Source: Saxidomus purpurata
Lineage: Eukaryota; Mollusca; Bivalvia; Venerida; Veneridae
Direction: 5' to 3'
Length of the DNA: 64,000 nt
NCBI GenBank assembly: GCA_022818135.1
Contig: JAFMSR010000010.1
Span: 35,342,982 to 35,406,981, forward strand
Positions 9,475 through 19,718 of this stretch are shown here, one piece after another. Positions within the stretch are counted from its first letter, which is position 1, and each line of letters opens with the position of its first letter. The notes beneath the pieces are model-generated. The model searched no databases. It was not told the DNA's origin and saw nothing but the letters and a program-made list of their open reading frames with translations. The translations under genes and the position numbers were made by a program.

Positions 9475-9927
9475 ACAATCTTGGTAGAGTTCCACTAAGC
9501 AAAACTACATGCTAAATCTTTTTAGAGAAGAAGTTAATTTTCCTACAAAAGCCTATGTAAAAACAAGTGACCTCCCTGGGTGGAGTTAATTTTGATCGAG
9601 AGATCATAATTTGAACAACTATGCAATGCCACAAGCCAATTATCTAAGCTCTAGGCTTTCCTGTTCTTGATAAGATGATTTTTTAAAGTTTTTCCTATTT
9701 GTTGCCATAGCTACCAGAGTTCTGCATGGAAAGAAATAATTTTAAAACCTATAAGAGGGCTTCATGCATGGAACATCGCTACCAAGTTTCATCAACAATG
9801 GCCCAGTGGTTTCAGAGAAGATGTTGTTTGAAGGAAAATGTTAATGGACGTAAGATGTACGACGGATGCCTGACGGAATGCAATCCTAATAGCTCACTCT
9901 GGCACATTATGCCAGGTGAGCTAAAAA
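9475..9927 (+). repeat. ACAAGAGGGCC-family fragment
   Basis: Lacks the 5' hairpin; has the internal phrases and ends CTGGCACATTATGCCAGGTG-AGCTAAAA with an intact 3' hairpin (CTGGCA/TGCCAG). Confidence 0.65.
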
Positions 9928-10116
9928 CGACCTGAACCCAAACTTCAAGCGGTGATGTTCAGCAGAAACACTGGTGTCTGCTACAGGATTGTTCGGTGAC
10001 AACTTACAGAACAGACCAAAAAGCTTGACACTAAAAACTAGATATTTACAATTCATCAGATATTTAGATACAAGTTAAAGTGATAGAAAGCCAAAGTCTG
10101 GTGAAAAATCTTTCAG

Positions 10117-10450
10117 AGAACACTGAGTAATGACTTGATACAACAAATGAAAATTCTCAGAACAGATGAAGTTCTTATAGAAGTTCTACACCTGGTTCAT
10201 GATCAGGCACTAGTTTTCATTCAAGACAAAACTGACAAAGGAATAAAAGACTCCGACAAGCTGTTCCAAAGGACACAGTCATACTTGACAACAGGTATGA
10301 TACCAGTTGTTAAATTAATGAATAAAGCACTGAAATCTGACAATCTAGATTCAGAGGAGGTGATGGATGTACTAATGGACTCCTACTCCTGGATGGCTTG
10401 CGCTCATCATGATTTATCAGTCCAAAGAAAACGTCTGCTCACCCCTGCAC
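10117..10450 (+). pseudogene. retroelement gag-like fragment (DIRS-associated type)
   Basis: Open frame with QMKILRTDEVLIEVLHLV, KLFQRTQSYLTTGMIPVVKL, NKALKSDNLDSEEVMDVL and HDLSVQRKRLL. The L-Q-[KR]-T-Q-x-x-L-x-x-G-[ML]-x-P-[VL]-V and [NH]-x-x-L-[SN]-x-x-R-R-x-L-[LI] signatures match a gag-like protein family I associate with tyrosine-recombinase retroelements in molluscs. The N-terminal half of the same family is seen at 21.6-22.2 kb. No initiator at a sensible place; flanked directly by the MULE-like exon. Confidence 0.45.
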
Positions 10451-12251
10451 AATGCATCTTTTCAAAACATTTGCAATCTCGCAGTGCAGCACACTCATTA
10501 GATTTAGCATATTTCCTTTACAGTTATTCACTTCACACAGTCAATCCAGTGCACTTGCAAACCTGATACTGATGGATGACCACCTTACATTGAAAGACAT
10601 TGATTTTGAGCTGCCGAAACCAGATCTCTTAATTAGGGCCGCCAACCTTCATCATCAGAAACTCAGACCAAATGAGCCTACCACGATTAACTTTGAGGTA
10701 TGTATATATATATATATATGCCCTTACATTCTAATACTAAGGCCAGAGTTTTTATATTTTTTGTTTTACGGGAGCGCCGTACCTAAATATCGCAAAACCC
10801 AAATAAGAAAAAGATTCAAATTCTTAACTTTATTTTTATTTTTTCCCCCGCCCTCCCCGTTTGATCTCCGATAGAAAATAAAATTTAGTGTTATTTAACC
10901 TAACGCTAATTTCACAACAGCGTTTCTCCGAGTATTTTGGAGTGACTTTGGTGAAGTATTTATTAATTGAAATATTGGTAAAGCAACCGCCATTGAATCA
11001 CAAAGATCGAATCAGACATCGCCGTCGGCGTTTTCGTTGAGAATCCCGCTACTGTATACTATCACAGCGTTATGTTTTTGTTTTATTGTTTCAAAAAATT
11101 GAGTTATTTCTTTGTCAGAATGGAAAATATTTATCACCTTTATGTTGATTTAAAATATTTATTTCCGTTAAAAATCCGCTGTCCCTTAGCATTGTCACTC
11201 GCGATAGGTGTGAAGAATATGGCTTGTCGTACTAATCCAGTCAATTATGAAATTGTTGGCAAATCCAAGCTGTGTGACACCGCTGACTGAGTTGTGAATG
11301 CAAAAAGTATTTATCAATTAACATTTCCAATTGTTCTGTATTTAAATCAAAAGTTAAATATTTCGGCAAAAGTTAAAAAAAGTTCTGTTTTAAAGAAAAT
11401 CGCGGCGTTCCAGCGGGTCCGTTTTTTTGTCATTAATTAATTGTTTCATCAACTGCCAAAGCCAACGCCTTTCCAGTAACAATTTTCTGCTATTTATTTT
11501 AATGAATAACTTTTGCCGAAATATTTATTTTTACTGCAACCTCTTTTATTCATAAAGATAAAGCCGCAGGTGTCACGAGATCAAAGAACAAACGCCGCAC
11601 GCACATTGTACATGTGAGTTTTGTTTGATCTTAGTGAAGCACGTGCCATCAAACAGACCGAGATATTTGACAGTTTGAGACATGAAAAAGTAATTCTAGA
11701 CAATAGTCTGATAATTTTGGATTATAGAAAGAATAGTTTGGAATAGATAATGTTATGAGTAAGTTTTATTTTTGGTGATAAAATATATTGAACACGCTAT
11801 ACAAATGTACGTCGGGGCAAATATTTTTGAATGTAACATGCATACAACTCAAAAACATTTCACTTGTACACACATTTTTACCGGCTATAATAAATTTGAT
11901 TTTTATGTCCCGTAAACCCGTTCATTTACCTGGAAAATCACGCGAAGTGACGCGATTTTACTCCCGCTGCAGTGACGCGATATTTCTCCCCACCCAAGTC
12001 ACTTCAGGCACTCCCAAGCTCACTCAAGTCGCGTTATTTGTGTGTGAGTTACTCCCGCGAAGTGTTGAGTTCGCGTTTTTTGAATAATCCTCCAGGCCTG
12101 TACTGTACGTCTGTAACAACTTGCGTCTGAAGAAAAAAAAGCCGACCTACCTACCCTATTTCTTTGACCAATGTTACCTGAACCACACATTTTTTTTTTA
12201 GCCTTAACACTTTTTGGTCGAAAATAATATGTCTAACGTAACCAAGAGGAG

Positions 12252-13110
12252 AACAAGAGCTGTCCATAAGACAGCAAGCTCGACTATTGTGGGTGTTTGC
12301 TAATAAAACAAAACTTTTATCAGTATAATAGCAAAACAAAATTCTGCTAACTATTAAGTATAAACTAGGAAAGTTGAATCATAAAAAAAGTCAAAATCTA
12401 TAACTATAGATTTAATTTTTGGTAAATTAATTGTCTGATACAAAATTTACCCCTGAACACTATTGCTAAGTTTGATATAACTACCATAAGTGGTTAATGA
12501 GATATGTGCATGATAGTACCTTGCATGCAAAACTTTAACCAAATTTTCAAAGTCAAACAAGGGCCATAATTTGCACTAAATTTAAACAAGAGTTATCTGA
12601 CTTGACTGTGTGACACCCCTTGAGACATTAATGAAGTTTCAAGTCAATATCATAAGTGGTTACTGAGATATGTGCATGATAGTACCTAGCAGGCAAAACT
12701 TTAACCAAATATTCAAAGCCAAACAAGAGCCATAATTTGTACTAAATTTATACAAGAGTTATTTGCCTTGATTGTATGACACCCCTAAAAACATGAACAA
12801 AGTTTCAAGTCAATATCATAAGTGGTTACTGAGATATGTGCATGATAGTACCTAGCAGGCAAAACTTTAACCAAATTTTCAAAGTCAAACAAGGGCCATA
12901 ATTTGTACTAAATTTATACAAGAGTTATCTGCCTTGATTGTATGACACCCCTAAAGACATGAACAAAGTTTCAAGTCAATATCATAAGTGGTTACTGAGA
13001 TATGTACATGATAGTACTTAGCAGGCAAAACTTTAACCAAAGAAGCAACGCCGACGCACGCACAAGTGACTGTAATAGCTCTCCATATTCTCCGAATAGT
13101 CGAGCTAAAA
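12252..13110 (+). mobile_element. ACAAGAG/GACAGC element, copy C (diverged subfamily)
   Basis: Starts AACAAGAGCTGTCCATAAGA with stem GCTGTC/GACAGC and then GCTCGACTATT; ends GAATAGTCGAGCTAAAAA, complementary to GCTCGACTATT. It contains about four units of roughly 130-150 bp (aactttaaccaaat..., agtcaatatcataagtggtt). GC-rich GCAACGCCGACGCACGCAC near the 3' end. The flanks (gtaaccaagaggaga on the left, acctttaggccc on the right) join into the sequence found intact at 13363-13395, so the element interrupts a SINE-like repeat. Confidence 0.7.
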
Positions 13111-13205
13111 AACCTTTAGGCCCAACCGGGAATCGAAACCCAGTATCTCTGGCATGAAAGGTGCACACACAGTCATGTCGCTAAAGAGGTATCCAAACGG
13201 CAAGG
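13107..13205 (-). repeat. tRNA-derived SINE-like segment
   Basis: The minus strand has a B-box-like GGGTTTCGATTCCC and an upstream A-box-like TAGCGACATGACTG at tRNA-like spacing. The matching second copy at 13340-13445 shows it is a repeat rather than a tRNA gene. Confidence 0.45.
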
Positions 13206-13339
13206 CTGTTTGAAGTGGCCTATATCACTACACTCTTCCCCTCTTATGTTATGGCGCCGGACATCAACTGTGTAGCCTTGCAGTTTCTAGCCCATTACCG
13301 CTCCCCTGGTGGCCTATTCCCTCTCACCGAGTTATCAGA

Positions 13340-13445
13340 ACTTATCCTCGTCGCCATTGAAGTAACCGAGAGGAGAACAACCTTTAGGCCAAACCGAGAA
13401 TTGAACCCAGTACCTTTGGCATGACAAGCACACACTCAACCATGT
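13340..13445 (-). repeat. tRNA-derived SINE-like segment, second copy
   Basis: The minus strand carries TAGTGACATGGTTGAGTG (A-box-like) and GGGTTCAATTCTC (B-box-like). The + strand gaggagaacaacctttaggc corresponds to the sequence split by the element at 12252-13110. Confidence 0.5.
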
Positions 13446-14139
13446 CACTACTAATCATTTTGTGAAAATGACAGCTTGTTTTGCCTTTTATACAGAACTA
13501 TTATACAACAGGCAGTATGGAGTACAAAACAAGTGCGCACAACTTCAAAACATACATTCTATAAAGGTTTCCGGAAAAAAAAAGAAAAAAATATGGAAAA
13601 TCCATCTTATTTTTATTCTTTTTTCTCGACGATCATTTTTCAACATCTTTTTCTTATTTTTATTCCCTCCTCCTGGCGCTTATTTTTGAAAAAATTCCCG
13701 TAAAACGAAAAATAAAAAAACTCTGGCCTAAGCAAGCACATTCACAAACAAATCTAATACTAAGTACGTATTTTTTATTCACCGTATTCAATGATTTGAA
13801 GTAATGGCATTTTAGAATAGAAGACATTAAAAAATAGATATGATTAAACTACAGTGTATGATTGCACTATATTGAATATCATTTTTATTTCAGATCAACA
13901 CTGATTTCATCAATGGTGATTTCCTGGTTGACGACATCTGCGTGGACCATCAGAGACACATCATCGCAACCAAATCCCAGCTAGTGCAACTCAAACAAGC
14001 AAAGAGATGATGGTACTTTAGAGCGGATCGAGCTGGAGACTAGTACTTGTAAAATGTATACTCAAAGACACAGACTTAGCAGTTGGATCTGTTTAAAGTT
14101 TCGTTTAGAACGCGAGGATATGAGAGATATAAAATATCT

Positions 14140-14480
14140 AAAAAATTAAGTCGTGTGTCGACTAAGTGAACAGTTTTCTATCCTTGTGAAAGGACACAAT
14201 CGTTCCATGTACATTTTACTACGCAGTGGAAGGAAATGTATCAAGCTACCGTTCGACTTTTTTGATAGTATTTGTAACTCTCAAATTAGTGCGACCTATC
14301 TCAAACATTTTTTGAGGAGTATAAGGATGGATAAATGGTTGTGTTATTTTTGCGGCCTCCATTTACTTCCGAATTGGAATGTCTTGAACACGAAGAGATT
14401 GAACATTTTGTATCGGCTGCAAAAACGTGTTTTCATCCAAACTATTTAGACAGCGAATATTCTTAAGAATGTAATCCATA
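14140..14480 (+). pseudogene. cysteine-containing coding relic, unrecognised
   Basis: Frame 14153-14446 has CNSQISATYLKHFL and DKWLCYFCGLHLLPNWN (C-x2-C then W). An overlapping frame reads SELECLEHEEIEHFVSAAK and continues to a stop at about 14464. Together they look like one frame broken by a shift near 14350. The C-x2-C-G-L-x-L-x-x-W ... H spacing is faintly like a BIR zinc finger, but the final H-x6-C is not convincing. Function unknown. Confidence 0.3.
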
Positions 14481-14724
14481 CCTATTAATGGGCGAAACTA
14501 ATTTTAGAGGGTATATTGTTGAGGACTGTAGTAAGCGACATTAACGAATAGGGGATCTATATCACTGCGAAAGGTGTTCACCTACTTGGCCATACTGCCA
14601 TATTTGCTCTGAGTTTATCCCTTTTCGACACGTCAGCAAAAGAATCAGTAGCTCTATATAAAGATTTTGTCTCAGTGAGGAGATAGGCTTTGTATTAATT
14701 TTGTGGATATAAGACAGTTCGTGA

Positions 14725-15240
14725 ATGGATCAATCAACTCTTGGCGTGGTTCTAAGCCTGTTGCAGTGGTTATCTTTAAAACAGCTGTCTCCGACCATCG
14801 ACACATATTGGAGACTACGTACTGGAAGAAACTTAAACTGTACAAAGGAAGACACGTTTTGTAAAGTTTTCCTCAACAATGGCAGTGAGCTTACTGGAAA
14901 CTTATTTCGACTTATACTACGCAAAGGAAATTCTGGAAAAAATGAGTGGAGTTTTAAGAAAGAAATGTAGCGGGTGTCGTATTAACAATTTATCACAAAC
15001 TGAAGATTCGTGTCTGATGTTATCCAAAACTGAACAGTTAAAACTGTATTTTGAAGATATTCTACCAAATAGTTCTAAGGAGATCAGCAAGAGAGCTTTA
15101 CAAGCCCCTATGTCCATGTCTAGACGCGTGTTAAAAACGAGCAGAGCCGAAAGTGGGAAGAACCGCACCCAAACTAGAAGTGGACGACCAAGAACTGATC
15201 AACATTTTAGTGGAGCTGATGGAGAAGCACAAATAATAAT
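14725..15240 (+). CDS. unrecognised protein, body of the tandemly copied gene
   Basis: The 14879-15283 frame starts MAVSLLETYFDLYYAKEILE, then RKKCSGCRINNLSQTEDSCL (C-x2-C then C) and LYFEDILPNSSKE. The preceding frame 14725-14970 overlaps it in another phase. At about 15175 this copy has lost some 190 bp relative to the copies downstream (joined at aaccgc/acccaaact), changing the phase so the frame reads nonsense to 15283. The cysteine pattern suggests a small zinc site. No family named with confidence. Confidence 0.35.
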
Positions 15241-15567
15241 AAAATGTGTAATTATATATATACATTTGCGAAGTTTTTCATGACATTTCAATCACGTATC
15301 CCATGTCCATGTATAGGCGCTATTAAAAAAGAGCAGAGCCGAAAGTGGGAAAGAACCGCGGGTTCCGGGTCAAAGATAATACCATCTATACTTACGATCA
15401 AGAACGAAAAGGTTTCCCATATTTTTACTGCAAAAGAAAGGTACTGAACCACGGGATTCATATGGAGCCTTTCAATATCACGCTGTGCCCCGTACCCAAA
15501 CTAGAAGTGGACGACCAAGAACTGATCAACATTTTAGTGGAGCTGATGGAGGAGCACAAATAATAAT
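15241..15567 (+). CDS. tandem unit 1, C-terminal exon-like ORF
   Basis: A 327-bp unit starting aaaatgtgtaattatatata. Its open part (15345-15563) encodes VKDNTIYTYDQERKGFPYFY, CKRKVLNHGIHMEPFN, ITLCPVPKLEVDDQELIN, ILVELMEEHK-stop. It has no initiator of its own that makes sense and is the 3' part of the gene beginning near 14879. Function unknown; the compact aromatic/basic start and acidic amphipathic end suggest a folded C-terminal domain. Confidence 0.4.
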
Positions 15568-15890
15568 AAAATGTGTAATTATATATATACATTTGCGAAG
15601 TTTTTCATGACATTTCAATCACGTATCCCATGTCCATGTATAGGCGCTATTAAAAAAGAGCAGAACGGAAAGAGGGAAGAACCGCAGGTTCCGGGTCAAA
15701 GATAATACCATCTATACTTACGATCAAGAACGAAAAGGTTTCCCGTATTTTTACTGCAAAAGAAAGGTACTGAACCTAGGGATTCATATGGAGCCTTTCA
15801 ATATCACGCTGTGCCCCGTATCCAAACTAGAAGTGGACGACCAAGAACTGATCAACATTTTAGTGGAGCTGATGGAGGAGCACAAATAAT
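15568..15890 (+). CDS. tandem unit 2
   Basis: Same unit, frame intact to HK-stop at about 15888. Differences from unit 1 include LNLGIH for LNHGIH and CPVSKLE for CPVPKLE. The junction with the next unit is interrupted by the pearl-like element. Confidence 0.4.
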
Positions 15891-17424
15891 AACTAGAGCT
15901 ATCACTAAATGTGATTAATACCCCCAAAAGACTGCTTTATAAACTGAGAAAGTTCGTAGTAACAGAATACCTTGCAAACAAACTAAAAAGAGATATTGTT
16001 CTTGGCAATAACTCTGTAATTTGTCAAGATAGAGTTATGGTTCTTGTACACTGCACTTCCTCTCATTGTGCTTGACCATTGTATGAAGTTGTATTGAATT
16101 CCAACCAGTAGTTTTCAAATAATGCTCCGGACAAGTAAAAGTAACAAAGGGCAATAACTCTGAAATGAGTCAAGATAGAGTTATTGTTCTTTCGCACTGC
16201 ACTTCCTGTCATTGTGCTTGACTTTTTTATGAAGTTGTATTGAATTCCAACCAGAAGTTTTTGAATAATGCTCCGGACAAGGAAAAGTAACAAAGGGCAA
16301 TAACTCTGTAATGAGTCAAGATTGAGTTATGGTTCCTGTGCACTGCACTTCCTCTCATTGTGCTTGACCATTGTATGAAGTTGTATTGAATTCCAACTAG
16401 TACTTTTCGAATTATGCTCCGGACAAGGAAAAGTAACAAAGGGCAATAACTCTGTAATGAGTCAAGATGGAGTTATGGTTCTTGTGCACTGCACTTCCTC
16501 TCAATGTACTTGACCATTGTATGAGGTTATATTGAATTCCAACCAGTAGTTTTCAAGTAATGCTCTGGAGAAGAAAAAATAACAAAGGGCAATAACTCTG
16601 AAAATATTCTAGATAGAGTTATGGTTCTTGTACACTGCACTTCCTCTCAATGTGCTTCATCATTGTATGAAATTGTATTGAATTCCAACTTGTAGTTTTC
16701 AAGTTATGCTCCGGACAAGGAAAAGTAACAAAGGGCAATAACTCTGTAATTAGTCAAGATGGAGTTATGGTTCTTGTGCACTGCACTTCCTCTCAATGTG
16801 CTTGACCATTGTATGAAGTTGTATTGAATTCCAACTTGTAGTTTTCAAGTTATGCTCCGGACAAGGAAAACTAACAAAGGGCAATAACTCTGTAATTAGT
16901 CAAGATGGAGTTATGGTTCTTGTGCACTGCACTTCCTCTGAATGTGCTTGACCATTGTATGAAGTTGTATTGAATTCCAACCAGTAGTTTTCAAGTTATG
17001 CTCCGGACAAGGAAAACTAACAAAGGGCAATAACTCTGTAATTAGTCAAGATGGAGTTATAGTTCTTGTGCACTGCACTTCCTCTCAATGTGCTTGACCA
17101 TTGTATGAAGTTGTATTGAATTCCAACCAGTAGTTTTCAAGTTATGCTCCGGACAAGGAAAACTAACAAAGGGCAATAACTCTGTAATTAGTCAAGATGG
17201 AGTTATAGTTCTTGTGCACTGCACTTCCTCTCAATGTGCTTGATCATTGTATGAAGTTGTATTGAATTCCAACAAGTAGTTTTCAAGTTATGCTCCGGAC
17301 AAGGAAAATGCAACAGACCGACCGACCGACCGACCGCCCGACCGACCGACCGACCGACCGACCAACCGACCGACCAACCACCGGGTGACTCCTATATACC
17401 CCCCTAAACTTCGTTTTGGGGGTA
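15891..17424 (+). mobile_element. pearl-like element with nine 146-bp core units
   Basis: 5' end ACTAGAGCTATCACTAAATG with stem ATCAC/GTGAT, then TAATACCCCCAAAA. Core units begin (gggcaataactctgtaat) at about 16003, 16149, 16295, 16441, 16587, 16733, 16879, 17025 and 17171, i.e. exactly 146 bp apart. Then a (ACCG)n tract at 17313-17380 and TTTTGGGGGTAT, complementary to ATACCCCCAAAA. A leader, tandem core, tetranucleotide microsatellite and short inverted ends are the features described for bivalve pearl elements, regarded as non-autonomous Helitron relatives. Non-coding. Confidence 0.7.
17313..17383. repeat. (ACCG)n microsatellite
   Basis: Near-perfect tetranucleotide tract (accgaccgaccgaccgcccg...), part of the pearl-like element's 3' region. 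Confidence 0.85.
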
Positions 17425-17754
17425 TAATAAAATGTGTAATTATATATATACATTTGCGAAGTTTTTCATGACATTTCAATCATGTATCCCATGTCCATGT
17501 ATAGGCGCTATTAAAAAAGAGCAGAGCCGAAAGTGGGAAGAACCGCGGGTTCCGGGTCAAAGATAATACCATCTATACTTACGATCAAGAACGAAAAGGT
17601 TTCCCATATTTTTACTGCAAAAGAAAGGAACTGAACCACGGGACTCATACGGAGCCTTTCAATATCACGCTGTGCCTCGTACCCAAACTAGAAGTGGACG
17701 ACCAAGAACTTATCAACATTTTAGTGGAGCTGATGGAGGAGCACAAATAATAAT
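17425..17754 (+). CDS. tandem unit 3
   Basis: Same unit, resuming exactly where unit 2 stopped. Frame intact; variants ELNHGTHTEPFN and CLVPKLE. Stop at about 17748. Confidence 0.4.
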
Positions 17755-18076
17755 AAAATGTGTAATTATATATATACATTTGCGAAGTTTTTCATGACAT
17801 TTCAATCATGTATCCCATGTCCATGTATACGCGCTATTAAAAAAGAGCAGAGCGGAAAGAGGGAAGAACCGCAGGTTCCGGGTCAAAGATAATACCATCT
17901 ATACTTACGATCAAGAATGAAAAGGTTTCCCGTATTTTTACTGCAAAAGAAAGGTACTGAACCACGGGATTCATATGGAGCCTCTCAATATCACGCTGTG
18001 CCCCGTATCCAAACTAGAAGTGGACGACCAAGAACTGATCAACATTTTAGTGGAGCTGATGGAGGAGCACGAATAG
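17755..18076 (+). CDS. tandem unit 4
   Basis: Last unit, 326 bp from the start of unit 3. Frame intact; variants EPLNITLC and MEEHE at the terminus. Followed by aataaggata with no further unit. Confidence 0.4.
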
Positions 18077-18114
18077 TAATAATAAGGATATATATCAGTT
18101 ATATAGGTCATGTC

Positions 18115-18228
18115 AGTTGCTGGCCCTAGCCCCAGAATTACACCCTGGTACATTGGTGCCGTGACCAGGATTGGAATCTGCGTTGTCGCTGCCACAATGC
18201 GAATTACTAACCACTTTATGATCACGGC
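18115..18228 (-). repeat. tRNA-His-derived SINE head (or tRNA-His pseudogene) with encoded CCA
   Basis: On the minus strand 18228 down to 18154: acceptor GCCGTGA pairs with TCACGGC, discriminator A, then encoded CCA. The A-box region AAAGTGGTTAGTAATTC and anticodon loop TTGTGGC (GTG, His) follow the tRNA-His pattern. The T arm is degraded (GATTCCAATCC, poor stem), so it is not a working tRNA. The encoded CCA and a trailing non-tRNA region imply retroposition. Confidence 0.55.
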
Positions 18229-18439
18229 CACCCATTATGCAACAACTGCCGATTATGGCCAGAACAAAGCATGGAATGTTCTGTTCCAAATTGTAACAGA
18301 GAGAATATTTACAAATGTTTCGACAGACTTACCGAGCACTGGGCCAGAGTACACCAGCCAACAGTGACATGTTATTTATGTTTATCTTGCCACACCTCAT
18401 TAAATCTGCACAAAATCACATCTGTGAGGTAAAAAAAAT

Positions 18440-18655
18440 TGTGAATGCTAGATATATCAGCACTTCTGGAATCCCGAAACCTAGATATCCTTCCATGCAA
18501 GAGCGCAAGGAGAGGGAGCAAAAACTCGGAGAAAACAAAGGTTAAGCTCGCAGATCAGGAGAGACGTTGGAGCCAGGAAAGAGCCAAACTCATTGGTTTA
18601 AACAGCTTGAACCAGGAAAAACAGGATTATTTTGACATAATCAATGCTAAGTAAC
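18440..18655 (+). pseudogene. charged coiled-coil-like coding fragment
   Basis: Two adjacent frames separated by one shift: MQERKEREQKLGENKG and KLADQERRWSQERAKLIGLN, continuing QEKQDYFDIINAK-stop. Highly charged with heptad-like spacing. Source unknown. Confidence 0.3.
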
Positions 18656-19250
18656 CTAGTGAAATACATAAATATTAATATTGTGCTTTAAAATAAAAGT
18701 TTTAGTACAAGAAGTATGTCACAATTATAATCAGTGCTATTTTTCTTGGTTTTATAAATAATATATACATTTAATCAATAATTGCACAAGTAATACATAA
18801 ATGTACAGTTACATAATCAGATTAGAATAAAAACATTTAGTATTACTGTACTGTATGTATTCTGCATAGATATTTTTGTTTTGTCTAATAACATTTTATT
18901 ATACAGTCATATTTTCTTCAATTCATTTCCATCTAATATTTCTTAGATTTCTGGTTGTTACAAAAATGACAAAGGTTTTTGGCACTGTTCCAGTGGTGTT
19001 GCCAGAAGAAGGCTAACCATTTAGTTGGGCATGTTCTCACTATCCTGGAGGCTTCAGGTAGTCCAAAAAAAACACCAGTCCGGTGTGTAGAGGGAATAAT
19101 TGTAAAAGCTAAGCAGTATAGAATTAGCATGTTGATGTTATAGTCCATTAACACATTATCTTGGTATTATATTTAAGTCCCCATTAAAAGTATTAAACAC
19201 GGTATTTGTAAGTGTGTATTACTGTTTTGTGCTGCATTGGTATGTTGTTG
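18656..19250. other. AT-rich, no gene seen
   Basis: Several short open frames on both strands, none with recognisable motifs. AATAAA at about 18691 could end the 18.4-18.65 kb fragment. Confidence 0.3.
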
Positions 19251-19254
19251 AACT

Positions 19255-19627
19255 ACAGGTATACAGCTCTTGAAGCACTAAATGCTAAAAGAGACAAGGA
19301 GGATATTAGTGGTCAAGTCACAGTTAAGAGCAAGACACGGATAACCAGCTGGGGGAAACGAAATGGTACAAAGCTGTCTGGTGTGTTCGAAGATGAGACG
19401 TCCAAGGTTGATTTCACTGGCTGGGATGGAGTAACACAATATATAGACGCCAATTTGCGTGAAGGCAGGACCTGTTATTGTCAAAGGTATACACGTGAAA
19501 TCCTGTAGTGACTCTTACACTAGAACCAGGAAAGACTTCAAATTGCTCTTCACCAACGATACCTCAATTACAGCTTCTGATGAGGGTCCATTCGATTCCA
19601 CAAGACACTTCTACCAGAACATTTGAC
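19255..19627 (+). pseudogene. RPA-like OB-fold fragment (Helitron/Helentron accessory domain)
   Basis: First part: ALNAKRDKEDISGQVTVKSK, SWGKRNGTKLSGVFEDETSK, VDFTGWDGVTQYIDANLREG, RTCYCQ. After a one-base shift near 19485 it continues GIHVKSCSDSYTRTRKDF, KLLFTNDTSITASDE. This is the order of RPA70 DNA-binding OB folds (V-x-x-K-s-x-[IT]-R-x-W...G-x-[LF]-F-x-[VF]-x-x-x-D-E-[TS]...G...Y...V-K...Y...x-D-[YF]-[EK]-L-x-F-x-N-D-T). Single-stranded DNA binding. Animal Helitrons often encode such domains, and OTU- and DUF6570-like pieces follow, so I assign it to a decayed Helitron rather than the host RPA gene. Confidence 0.55.
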
Positions 19628-19718
19628 GGTACAGTTGGTGATTTAATTCTATTTTAAGGGGTATCTGACAGATATGTAGGAGTGTGTTGCCAGTACAGGA
19701 CTTAGCACTACTGCTTGC

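Larger units (their letters stand above)
10741..13728. mobile_element. Harbinger-like non-autonomous element with TAA target duplications
   Basis: The left end GGCCAGAGTTTTTATATTTT continues to GTTTTACGGGA; the reverse complement of the right end starts GGCCAGAGTTTTTTTATTTT and continues to CGTTTTACGGGA, an inverted repeat of about 33 bp with few mismatches. TAA lies directly outside both ends (10738-10740 and 13729-13731), matching the TWA target preference of PIF/Harbinger elements. No transposase frame inside; it contains two SINE-like segments and an ACAAGAG element, all younger. It lies wholly in the intron of the MULE-like fragment. Confidence 0.65.
10561..14010 (+). pseudogene. MULE-transposase-like fragment, two exons
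   Basis: Exon A (to 10697) ends in TTTGAG|GTATGT and encodes LLIRAANLHHQKLRPNEPTT-INFE. Exon B (13894-14010) follows a TTTATTTCAG acceptor and joins in phase 0: INTDFINGDFLVDD, DHQRHIIATKSQLVQLKQAK, R, then TGA, then WYF. In MULE transposases this stretch (R-H-[IL]-I-x-A-T-x-x-Q-L-x-x-L-x-x-A-K-x-W-Y-x-D-G-T-F) leads into the first catalytic Asp. Here a stop falls just before the Trp, so the catalytic part is lost. The 3.2-kb intron holds a large inserted element. Zinc-finger N-terminus not seen. Confidence 0.55.

Noticed and set aside
13107..13445. tRNA genes on the minus strand
   Set aside because: Two similar copies with shared non-tRNA flanks and poor stems point to a SINE-like repeat.
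14153..14480. BIR (inhibitor-of-apoptosis) zinc finger
   Set aside because: C-x2-C and a Trp are present, but the final His and Cys are not at BIR spacing and need a frameshift; evidence too weak.
16063..16439. Minus-strand frames inside the pearl-like core
   Set aside because: They repeat with the 146-bp unit, drift in frame and have no homology; artefacts of the tandem repeat.
18154..18228. Functional tRNA-His gene
   Set aside because: The T-arm stem is broken and CCA is genome-encoded; better explained as retroposed.
19255..19627. Host RPA1 gene
   Set aside because: Frameshifted, single OB-fold piece followed by OTU- and DUF6570-like relics; fits a Helitron better.
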